This document shows positions 1-4,982 of a DNA stretch of 7,510 nt, piece by piece. The notes under the pieces are model-generated. The model had not been told where the DNA came from. It did no database searches and worked only from the letters and a program-made list of their open reading frames with translations. Origin of the DNA: an uncultured Porphyromonadaceae bacterium. GTDB lineage: Bacteria; Bacteroidota; Bacteroidia; Bacteroidales; Muribaculaceae. Numbering within the stretch: the stretch's first letter is position 1; each line of letters opens with the position of its first letter. A program made the position numbers and the translations under genes. The DNA lies in NCBI GenBank assembly GCA_947176285.1, contig CAMWQF010000132.1, positions 1 to 7,510 of the forward strand, given 5' to 3'.

Positions 1-34
1 AAAGCTCGGGGAATTGCAGACTCCCTCCCATTTT

Positions 35-51
35 CTACCCCGGAGGGGTAG
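35..51. other. Perfect 7-bp hairpin upstream of the pectinesterase gene
   Basis: CTACCCC (35-41) and GGGGTAG (45-51) are exact reverse complements around a GGA loop. The stem is GC-rich and would be stable in RNA. No T-run follows it directly: the next bases are CACTTTGTAGG, and a short T5 comes only about 13 bases later. It could be the terminator of a gene lying left of the window, or a protein-binding palindrome, since it sits about 43 bp upstream of the predicted -7 element. Its role is not settled by the sequence. Confidence 0.4.
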
Positions 52-93
52 CACTTTGTAGGTATTTTTCATTATATATAAATATTTTTTTAT

Positions 94-101
94 TATCTTT
101 G
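94..101 (+). promoter_or_regulatory. Bacteroidota-type -7 promoter element for the pectinesterase gene
   Basis: TATCTTTG fits the Bacteroidota primary sigma -7 consensus TAnnTTTG exactly and lies 23 bp before the ATG at 125, in a very A/T-rich stretch. No good TTTG-like -33 element is present at the expected 19-21 bp spacing, so the assignment rests on the -7 element and its position. The implied transcript would have a leader of only about 15-18 nt. No Shine-Dalgarno sequence is seen, which is normal for this phylum. Confidence 0.5.
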
Positions 102-124
102 CATATAAATAAAAAAATACAAGT

Positions 125-1093
125 ATGAAGAAGATAATATCCTCCCTTTTAATGGTGATCTTTGCCATAATAGCAGCCAATGTCGCATGTGCTGATGATG
201 CAAACTATGCCCGCACCATTGTAGTTGCTCAAGACGGTAGTGGAGATTATGCCACTATCAATGAGGCTTTAAAGAAACTGAAAGGTGATTCTGAAGAGGC
301 AGTCAGGATTTTTATCAAGGATGGAGTTTACAAAGAAAAAATCCTGATGAACTACACTCTTAATAACGTTACTTTGGAAGGTGAAAGCCGTAAAGGTGTA
401 GTGATCTCCAATGGTGATTATGCCCAACTAAACAATATGGGAACATCAGGAAGTTATACTCTTCGAATTGATGGCAATAATATAACCCTCAAGAATCTAA
501 CTGTTGAGAACACTGCAGGGCAAGTAGGCCAGGCTGTGGCTCTGCATACTACAGGCGACAAAATCCATGTAGTCGACTGTGATATCCTTGGAAATCAAGA
601 CACTCTCTATGCCTCCGGCAGAAATTCTCGTGCGCTGTTTGATAATTGCTATATCGAAGGCACTGTTGACTTTATCTTCGGAGCTGCTACAGCTCTTTTC
701 AGAAATTGCCAGATCCACGCTAAAAGCGATTCATTTCTTACGGCGGCTTCTACAGCAAAGGAGAATCCGGTGGGCTACGTATTCCATAAATGTAAAGTGA
801 CAGCTAACCCCGACGTAAAAAATGTGCATTTGGGACGCACATGGCGCCCGTATGCTTCCACTTTCTTCATCGAATGTGAACTTCCTGAGGCTATTAATCC
901 TAAAGGATGGCACAATTGGAGCAATACTGATAATGAACTCACCGCTCGCTATGGGGAATATAAATGCTATGGACCCGGTGCTGATGAGAGTCAGAGAGTT
1001 GGATGGAGGAAGAATATCAACGAGATGGATGCTGCCGATCTTACCGATCCCTCAAAAATTTTTAAGCGAACTTCTCTGTGGGTGGTGGAATGA
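125..1093 (+). CDS. Secreted pectinesterase (pectin methylesterase, carbohydrate esterase family 8)
   Basis: This 322-residue protein should remove methyl esters from homogalacturonan, giving pectate and methanol outside the cytoplasm. Residues 1-23 are a Sec signal peptide (KK, hydrophobic core, ACA before Asp24); Cys22 lacks a good lipobox, so a lipoprotein is unlikely. From about residue 30 the CE8 parallel beta-helix follows. QAVAL (136-140) carries the first oxyanion-site Gln. GNQDTLYA (156-163) contains Gln158 and the acid/base Asp159. GTVDFIFG (179-186) contains the nucleophile Asp182. LGRTWRPY (236-243) contains the substrate-binding Arg238 and Trp240. The usual motif is LGRPW, so Thr239 replaces Pro. 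All catalytic residues are present and the length is typical of bacterial single-domain enzymes. No SusC/SusD, pectate lyase or GH28 gene is visible beside it. The family call is very secure; the exact substrate is inferred. Confidence 0.95.
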   Translation: MKKIISSLLMVIFAIIAANVACADDANYARTIVVAQDGSGDYATINEALKKLKGDSEEAVRIFIKDGVYKEKILMNYTLNNVTLEGESRKGVVISNGDYAQLNNMGTSGSYTLRIDGNNITLKNLTVENTAGQVGQAVALHTTGDKIHVVDCDILGNQDTLYASGRNSRALFDNCYIEGTVDFIFGAATALFRNCQIHAKSDSFLTAASTAKENPVGYVFHKCKVTANPDVKNVHLGRTWRPYASTFFIECELPEAINPKGWHNWSNTDNELTARYGEYKCYGPGADESQRVGWRKNINEMDAADLTDPSKIFKRTSLWVVE

Positions 1094-1105
1094 TTATAAG
1101 CGATC

Positions 1106-1133
1106 TTTGTTAGCCGACATCCGTTTAACTTTG
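1106..1133 (+). promoter_or_regulatory. Candidate Bacteroidota promoter for the DUF3108 gene
   Basis: TAACTTTG at 1126-1133 matches the -7 consensus TAnnTTTG exactly and ends 25 bp before the ATG at 1159. A TTTG at 1106-1109 could act as the -33 element, but the 16-bp spacing is shorter than the usual 19-21 bp. The 65-bp gap after the pectinesterase stop holds nothing else recognisable. If it is active, the DUF3108 gene has its own start site besides any read-through from the pectinesterase gene. Confidence 0.45.
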
Positions 1134-1158
1134 TAGTGTTTTTGAGGTCTTATTTAGT

Positions 1159-1926
1159 ATGAATAAGTTTTTGAAGATATTTTTAGTGGTGTTAGTTGTC
1201 TTCTTAGGTCGTTTTTCAGCCAATGCTGCCACTAAGTTCGACAACGAGACCTTGAAGTATGTCATCACGTATAAATGGGGACTTATCACTAAGGATTCCG
1301 GTGATGCCACCTTGACTCTGAAGAATCAGGGTTCAAACTACTATATCACTCTCACCGGAAAAACGCGTCCTTGGGCTGATGGGTTGTTTAAGGTTCGTGA
1401 CACTCTTGTTTCTGTCATGGACAAGGCAAAATTCCGCCCCATTTCTTACACAAAGATTGCGCATGAAGGTGGTTCTTACTTAAAGGATGTGATAGAATAC
1501 TCTTTCTCGGGCAATAAAGTCTCGGGAAAAGGGTCTGTATATAAGAATAAGAAAGGGCAAGTCAGTTCCTCTGATCTTAATCTGTCGGCTACAGGTGACA
1601 CATTCGACATGCTGAGTGTCTTTTACTGGATACGTAGTGTCGACGTTGCCAATATGGTGGAGGGCAAGAAAATGACGGCGACACTCTTCTCCGGATCCCA
1701 TGAAGAAACCGTTAAGATCTGGAAAGTCGGTGAAGGTGTTGTAAAGATGCGTGATGGTTCCAAGCGGGATGCCTGGCACTTGAAATTCACTTTCACCTCG
1801 AAGGGTGGTAAGAAGACAAGCGACGATATCGACGTTTGGATTTCAAAAGATAATAAGCGTGTCCCTCTTGAAATCAGGGGATCTTTGCCAATAGGGCATG
1901 CCAGTGCCTATCTTATTTCGGAATGA
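1159..1926 (+). CDS. DUF3108 domain-containing exported protein
   Basis: This 255-residue protein has a Sec signal peptide: MNKFLKIF, a strongly hydrophobic stretch, then SANA with likely cleavage after Ala23. The mature part fits DUF3108 from about residue 27 to the end. It begins with FDNETLKYVITYKWGLITKDSGDATLTL-like strands (27-54), has a central DMLSVFYWIRS segment (150-160), and ends with the family's DVWIS-DNKRVPLEI-GSLPIG region (225-246). The predicted fold is all-beta and the location periplasm or cell surface. The biochemical role of DUF3108 is not established; the family is common in Bacteroidota and Proteobacteria as a single exported domain. The gene follows the pectinesterase by 65 bp, has its own candidate promoter, and runs tail to tail into the TonB-type gene, overlapping it by 14 bp. 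The family call is firm; no function is assigned. Confidence 0.87.
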   Translation: MNKFLKIFLVVLVVFLGRFSANAATKFDNETLKYVITYKWGLITKDSGDATLTLKNQGSNYYITLTGKTRPWADGLFKVRDTLVSVMDKAKFRPISYTKIAHEGGSYLKDVIEYSFSGNKVSGKGSVYKNKKGQVSSSDLNLSATGDTFDMLSVFYWIRSVDVANMVEGKKMTATLFSGSHEETVKIWKVGEGVVKMRDGSKRDAWHLKFTFTSKGGKKTSDDIDVWISKDNKRVPLEIRGSLPIGHASAYLISE

Positions 1927-2659
1927 TGGTAAATGTCAGGGAGCCGCGCGTTGAGGTGGCTCCTTTTTTTGCACTCCATTTGGCTTGCATCGCTGCCTGC
2001 TCACATTTCTTGCGTATCTCTCGTGTCGCTGCTCCCGATGCAGTGGCACTCACTACTTTCCCCTCCGCGTCTACTGTGATTGAGACTGTGACAGTCGTCT
2101 TATGAGATAGTGCGATGTCGGGCAATGGACACCCTAAGAACTGGCGTCCGCTCATCTTGCCGGTGACGCCGGAGGCTACTCCGTCGCTTCCCCCGGGAGA
2201 ATCAAACTTACCCTCTGTAGATCCGGGTTTCGTTTTGAATTTCCCCGCCATGGAAGAGGCTACCTTTTCCTCCTCCTTTTTTTTGTCAGGAGCGGCAGTC
2301 TGCACAGTGCTTTCTGCTGTGGATGCTATGAGTGTCTGTTCTTGAGATGGTGTGGTATTTTCGCCCGTTACTACAGTATGCGGTTGCTCCACTGGAGCCG
2401 GAGCAGGCTCCCCTTTGATTTCAGGGGCAGGCGCATCTTGGGCTATGGCATCCGGTTCCCCGATGCTCTGCTTGTTGTCTAATAATATTTCAGGATCAAG
2501 GAATATTTCATCTTCCTCCAGTTGTGGATTTTCTGATGAGGCTGCCATCTTCTCGTCATAATGCAGTGTGGAAAGGAGTAGCCACACAAGCACAAGGCAT
2601 ATCGCCACAAATGTGATGATAGCCGCTATCAGTGAATCTCTCCGTTCGGTCGCTTTCAT
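1913..2659 (-). CDS. TonB-family energy transducer protein
   Basis: This 248-residue protein is built like TonB. It has a short cytoplasmic N-terminus (MKATERRDS), one membrane segment at about residues 9-30, and a long periplasmic linker rich in Pro, Ala, Glu and Lys (about 35-135, with APAPE and EPAPAPVEQP). A Gly/Ser/Lys-rich stretch (139-172) follows. The C-terminal TonB-like domain (about 177-248) shows TVTVSITVDAEGKVVSATAS, then an AAMQAKWSAKKG helix and a final strand, LTFTII. It should carry proton-motive force from the ExbB-ExbD complex to an outer-membrane partner. The ATG overlaps the exbD stop (ATGA, 2656-2659), indicating translational coupling. Cys177 and Cys219 lie in the periplasmic domain and could pair. 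The 3' end overlaps the DUF3108 gene by 14 bp and contains that gene's terminator. A TolA-like role is possible; family membership is secure but the outer-membrane receptor is unknown. Confidence 0.85.
   Translation of the reverse strand: MKATERRDSLIAAIITFVAICLVLVWLLLSTLHYDEKMAASSENPQLEEDEIFLDPEILLDNKQSIGEPDAIAQDAPAPEIKGEPAPAPVEQPHTVVTGENTTPSQEQTLIASTAESTVQTAAPDKKKEEEKVASSMAGKFKTKPGSTEGKFDSPGGSDGVASGVTGKMSGRQFLGCPLPDIALSHKTTVTVSITVDAEGKVVSATASGAATREIRKKCEQAAMQAKWSAKKGATSTRGSLTFTIIPK
1940..1970 (+). terminator. Intrinsic terminator of the DUF3108 transcript, inside the tonB-type coding region
   Basis: GGAGCCGC (1940-1947) pairs with GTGGCTCC (1956-1963), giving an 8-bp stem with one G-U pair and an 8-nt loop. 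Seven T residues follow at 1964-1970. This is a textbook rho-independent terminator reading left to right, 14 bp after the DUF3108 stop. The same bases encode part of the last 20 residues of the convergent TonB-family protein, with the T-run corresponding to its Lys-Lys codons. Confidence 0.82.
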
Positions 2660-3090
2660 TCTTGAAGGGCTCTGGTGGCGAGCACCATCTTCATTTTCCG
2701 ACGTGCCGCCATGTCAAGGATTTCAACTATTTTCCCATATTCCACTTTCTCATCGGCATATAGGGCTATGCCGCGTGTTGAATCCTGTTGCTGTATCAGT
2801 GTCAGTGCCGCTATGAGTTCATCGCGTGTCACTGCCTTGGGTATTGAATTCGTGGCGACGGAGTCAGTCCGGTCCAATACTATATAGAACTGGGATAGGG
2901 AATCGACATATACTTCCGTCAACGGTTTCTTCGATGTCTGTTCGGAGCTTTGCGGGAGATTCACATCGATTGCCGCTGGAAAGATAAGTGTGGAAGTCAC
3001 CATGAAGAAGATGAGCAGGAGGAATATCACGTCTGTCATCGACGACATGGAAAATGTGTCAAGACTTTGAAATGATCGTTTTAATGCCAT
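2656..3090 (-). CDS. exbD: ExbD/TolR-family biopolymer transport protein
   Basis: The protein is 144 residues from the chosen ATG at 3088-3090. It starts MALKRSFQSLDTFSMSSMTDVIF, has one transmembrane helix at about residues 19-38, then a periplasmic domain ending in EYGKIVEILDMAARRKMKMVLAT. Asp20, just inside the helix (SSMTDVIFLLL), is the conserved protonatable aspartate of ExbD/TolR. The frame stays open upstream to an ATG at 3177, but that start would add 29 residues unlike the family and overlap exbB by more than 50 bp. ExbD proteins of this phylum begin MALK..., so 3090 is preferred, leaving a 34-bp gap after exbB. Together with ExbB it forms the inner-membrane proton channel that drives the TonB-type protein encoded next. 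It could equally be named tolR; the sequence alone does not separate the two. Confidence 0.9.
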   Translation of the reverse strand: MALKRSFQSLDTFSMSSMTDVIFLLLIFFMVTSTLIFPAAIDVNLPQSSEQTSKKPLTEVYVDSLSQFYIVLDRTDSVATNSIPKAVTRDELIAALTLIQQQDSTRGIALYADEKVEYGKIVEILDMAARRKMKMVLATRALQE

Positions 3091-3124
3091 GCTTTGTGCG
3101 TTTTGCTGTGATGCTGCTTGCAGG

Positions 3125-3751
3125 TTACGCTGCGGGTTCGTTAAGAAGGTCCATAAACTCCATTGTCTTGCTTTCAAGTCCTGTCATCACCCGGTTTACG
3201 CGGCTTACGAGGAAATTGTAGGCAAACAGTGCAAGGATGCCTACTATAAGTCCGGCTACAGTCGTGACAAGTGCTTGGTAGATACCGCTTGATAGCACTA
3301 TGATGTTGGCTCCGGTCCCTGCCATTGCAAGTGCATAGAATGCCTCGATCATACCGGTGACGGTGCCGAGGAAGCCAAGCATCGGAGCCCCTGCTGCTGT
3401 GGTGGAAAGCCATGTGAAGCCCTTGCCAAGTTTAGCCACTTCAATATTGCCGGTGTTTTCGATTGCCACAAGCACATCTTGCATTGGCCTCCCTATTCTT
3501 GTGATCCCTTTTAAGATTAGCCTGGCATAAGGAGTGTCCGTCTTCTTGCAGAGTTGTCTGGCACTTTCCAGGTCTCCTTCATGCACGTAGTCGCGTATGC
3601 GCTGCATGAATGTGTGGTCGTCCTTGCTCGCACGAGAAATGGCAAGCAGGCGCTCCACAAAAATATAGATGCTCACTATAAGCATCAAGGCAAGAGGAAT
3701 CATAATGTAGCCGCCGTCCATCACGAGCGACCATAGCGATAACGTTTCCAT
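3125..3751 (-). CDS. exbB: MotA/TolQ/ExbB-family proton channel protein
   Basis: This 208-residue inner-membrane protein has the three-helix plan of ExbB/TolQ. Helix 1 is at about residues 14-35, followed by a cytoplasmic helical region (YVHEGDLESARQLCKKTDTPYARLILKGI, about 55-83). Helix 2 (about 113-138) carries the signature APMLGFLGTVTGMIEAF, and helix 3 (about 158-182) carries YQALVTTVAGLIVGILALF. The Thr-rich faces of helices 2 and 3 (GTVTG, TT in LVTTVAGL) line the proton path in the family. It forms the pentameric channel that houses ExbD and powers TonB or TolA. The gene lies 36 bp downstream of pdxJ, with no terminator or clear promoter between them, so it is probably expressed from the pdxJ promoter. 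Whether it serves nutrient import or envelope maintenance cannot be read from the sequence. Confidence 0.92.
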   Translation of the reverse strand: METLSLWSLVMDGGYIMIPLALMLIVSIYIFVERLLAISRASKDDHTFMQRIRDYVHEGDLESARQLCKKTDTPYARLILKGITRIGRPMQDVLVAIENTGNIEVAKLGKGFTWLSTTAAGAPMLGFLGTVTGMIEAFYALAMAGTGANIIVLSSGIYQALVTTVAGLIVGILALFAYNFLVSRVNRVMTGLESKTMEFMDLLNEPAA

Positions 3752-3787
3752 ATTCTTTTTTCAATTCTTAATTGATTATGCTTTAGT

Positions 3788-4501
3788 CTACCTGAGGCAC
3801 TCGAGATACGCCTTTACAGTCTCATCAATCCCCATATAGAGGGCGTCGCAGATAAGGGCATGTCCTATGCTTACTTCGTCTATCCACGGTATGCGCTCAT
3901 GAAAATATGCAAGATTTTCAAGGCTAAGGTCATGCCCCGCATTCAGTCCGATGCCGCTTACCCTGGCGGCAGAAGCCGCATCAATAAAGCGTCCGATGGC
4001 ATGTTCCCTGTTTTTTGCATACTCATCGGCATAACTCTTCGTGTAAAGTTCCACTCTGTCTGCACCGGCTAATTTTGCTTCAAGCACCTGCACCGGATCA
4101 GGATCAACAAAAATCGACACTCGGATGCCTGCTTCCTTAAAACGGGTTGCTATTTTTGAAAGCATTTCTGAATTGCTCACCACATCCCAGCCATGATTGG
4201 AGGTCAGTTGGCCGGGTGCGTCTGGCACCAGGGTCACTTGCGATGGTTTTGTGTCAATTACAAGCCTGATGAAGTCTTCTGATGGATATCCCTCTATGTT
4301 CAATTCTGTGGTGATGGCTTCCTTTAGCAGTGGCACATCCGCTCTGCGGATGTGGCGCTCGTCAGGGCGAGGATGGATTGTGATCCCCTCTGCTCCGGCT
4401 GCTTCGCAGGCAAGTGCAAATCTCACCAGATCCGGATTATTCTCTCCTCGGGCGTTGCGAATTGTCGCAACTTTATTGATATTGACACTAAGTCTTGTCA
4501 T
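3788..4501 (-). CDS. pdxJ: Pyridoxine 5'-phosphate synthase
   Basis: PdxJ condenses 1-deoxy-D-xylulose 5-phosphate with 3-amino-2-oxopropyl phosphate to form pyridoxine 5'-phosphate, the ring-closing step of DXP-dependent vitamin B6 synthesis, in the cytoplasm. The 237-residue length is normal for the family. Matching segments are VNINKVATIRNARG (6-19), GITIHPRPDERHIRRADVPL (39-58), LNIEGYPS (67-74), VTLVPD (89-94), VSIFVDPD (128-135), GIGLNAGHDLSLENL (183-197) and DEVSIGHALICDAL (208-221). His43, Glu70 and His190 align with the catalytic His45, Glu72 and His193 of the E. coli enzyme. The NINK start, where E. coli has NIDH, is the form I recall from Bacteroidota. It is the first gene of the minus-strand operon and has a well-spaced promoter about 110 bp upstream of the ATG. 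Confidence 0.97.
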   Translation of the reverse strand: MTRLSVNINKVATIRNARGENNPDLVRFALACEAAGAEGITIHPRPDERHIRRADVPLLKEAITTELNIEGYPSEDFIRLVIDTKPSQVTLVPDAPGQLTSNHGWDVVSNSEMLSKIATRFKEAGIRVSIFVDPDPVQVLEAKLAGADRVELYTKSYADEYAKNREHAIGRFIDAASAARVSGIGLNAGHDLSLENLAYFHERIPWIDEVSIGHALICDALYMGIDETVKAYLECLR

Positions 4502-4590
4502 TTTTCCTTTTTACTTTGTTATAATATATAAAATAACGAAAGAAATCTAAAATATTACACGTTTCGGGACTATTATCCCATTTTCGGCAC

Positions 4591-4598
4591 AATATTTG
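4591..4598 (+). promoter_or_regulatory. Weak candidate -7 element for the divergent small gene and nadK
   Basis: AATATTTG differs from TAnnTTTG at one position and lies about 50 bp before the proposed GTG start at 4648. No good -33 element is present at 19-21 bp. It is the best forward match I can see in the 146-bp intergenic region 4502-4647 that is also close to the start, but it is only suggestive. Confidence 0.25.
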
Positions 4599-4610
4599 TT
4601 TTCTTTTAGG

Positions 4611-4642
4611 CAAAGTTAGTGAAAAACATTGAAAACTCCAAA
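4611..4642 (-). promoter_or_regulatory. Bacteroidota promoter for the pdxJ-exbB-exbD-tonB operon
   Basis: On the minus strand, TTTG (4639-4642) is followed after 20 bp by TAACTTTG (4611-4618). This fits both halves of the Bacteroidota consensus, TTTG-N19-21-TAnnTTTG. Transcription would begin near 4605, giving pdxJ an A/T-rich leader of about 100 nt. The -33 half lies only 5 bp before the GTG start proposed for the divergent small protein, so the two transcription units share crowded regulatory DNA. Confidence 0.68.
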
Positions 4643-4647
4643 ATAAA

Positions 4648-4974
4648 GTGACATTGACGACACAAGAAAAAATCATACAGCGCGATGACTGCAGTCTGGT
4701 GACTCTGTTTTGCACCCCGGCTGACTACAGTGCTTCCATTCTCACTCATGCTTGTGAGGATGCGGGTGCTCCGGTCGTGGATTTGCTCACGCAGCCGGCT
4801 GACAATCGGCAGATTGTGGTCACTCTTCGTCTGCGGTGTGACGATCCCACCCCGGCTGTCCATAATCTTGAACGCTATGGTTATGAGGTGGCTGAGGCTG
4901 AGGGCAACAACTTTACCGCAGCTGCTATCGCTTCAGAAAGACTCATGGAATTGCAGGCTCTGCTTAATGTCTAA
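4648..4974 (+). CDS. Small ACT-like domain protein, the C-terminal half of the usual CBS-domain protein next to nadK
   Basis: The protein is 108 residues from a GTG at 4648; a TTG at 4654 is the only other near start, and an in-frame TGA at 4630-4632 closes the frame upstream. Residues 15-108 resemble, as I recall it, the C-terminal region of the roughly 220-residue CBS-domain protein encoded just before nadK in Bacteroides. Shared features are a first strand (SLVTLF), a PADYSASILTHACEDAGAPVVDLL segment (24-47), QIVVTLRL (55-62), NLERYGYEV (73-81) and a terminal LNV. That is a beta-alpha-beta-beta-alpha-beta ACT-like fold, probably a ligand-sensing or dimerising module. The paired CBS domains expected in front, about 130 residues, are absent: there is no room for them in the 146-bp gap to pdxJ. 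The gene is 8 bp ahead of nadK, so the two are probably co-transcribed. No ligand is identified. The coding call is good; the domain reading is inference from memory of homologs. Confidence 0.75.
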   Translation: MTLTTQEKIIQRDDCSLVTLFCTPADYSASILTHACEDAGAPVVDLLTQPADNRQIVVTLRLRCDDPTPAVHNLERYGYEVAEAEGNNFTAAAIASERLMELQALLNV

Positions 4975-4982
4975 GAATCTTT

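Larger units (their letters stand above)
4502..4647. other. Divergent intergenic region between pdxJ and the ACT-like gene
   Basis: This 146-bp A/T-rich region separates the two divergent transcription units. It contains the pdxJ operon promoter, a weak forward -7 candidate and a minor GGGA/TCCC inverted repeat (4566-4579) too short to interpret. None of the three forward frames shows coding sequence resembling CBS domains, and the region is too short to hold them. No riboswitch-like structure is apparent in the pdxJ leader. Confidence 0.6.

Noticed and set aside
822..1136. 104-residue plus-strand frame overlapping the pectinesterase 3' half
   Set aside because: It overlaps conserved CE8 sequence (LGRTW region) in another frame and shows no domain, signal peptide or plausible start context.
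1890..1912. Terminator for the pdxJ-exbB-exbD-tonB operon just after the tonB stop
   Set aside because: Only short GGCA/TGCC pairings are seen on the minus strand, without a T-run, so no terminator can be supported here.
1923..2816. Series of plus-strand open frames opposite the tonB and exbD genes
   Set aside because: They are antisense shadows with low-complexity Ser/Gly/Ala composition and no family features, while the minus-strand frames have clear TonB and ExbD domains.
3762..3774. CAATT/AATTG inverted repeat in the pdxJ-exbB gap as a terminator or attenuator
   Set aside because: A 5-bp A/T-only stem is too weak and is expected by chance in such sequence; the genes look co-transcribed.
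4566..4579. GGGA...TCCC inverted repeat in the pdxJ leader as a regulatory hairpin or riboswitch
   Set aside because: The stem is only 4 bp with no supporting pairing around it; an A/T-rich leader of about 100 nt shows no known riboswitch layout.
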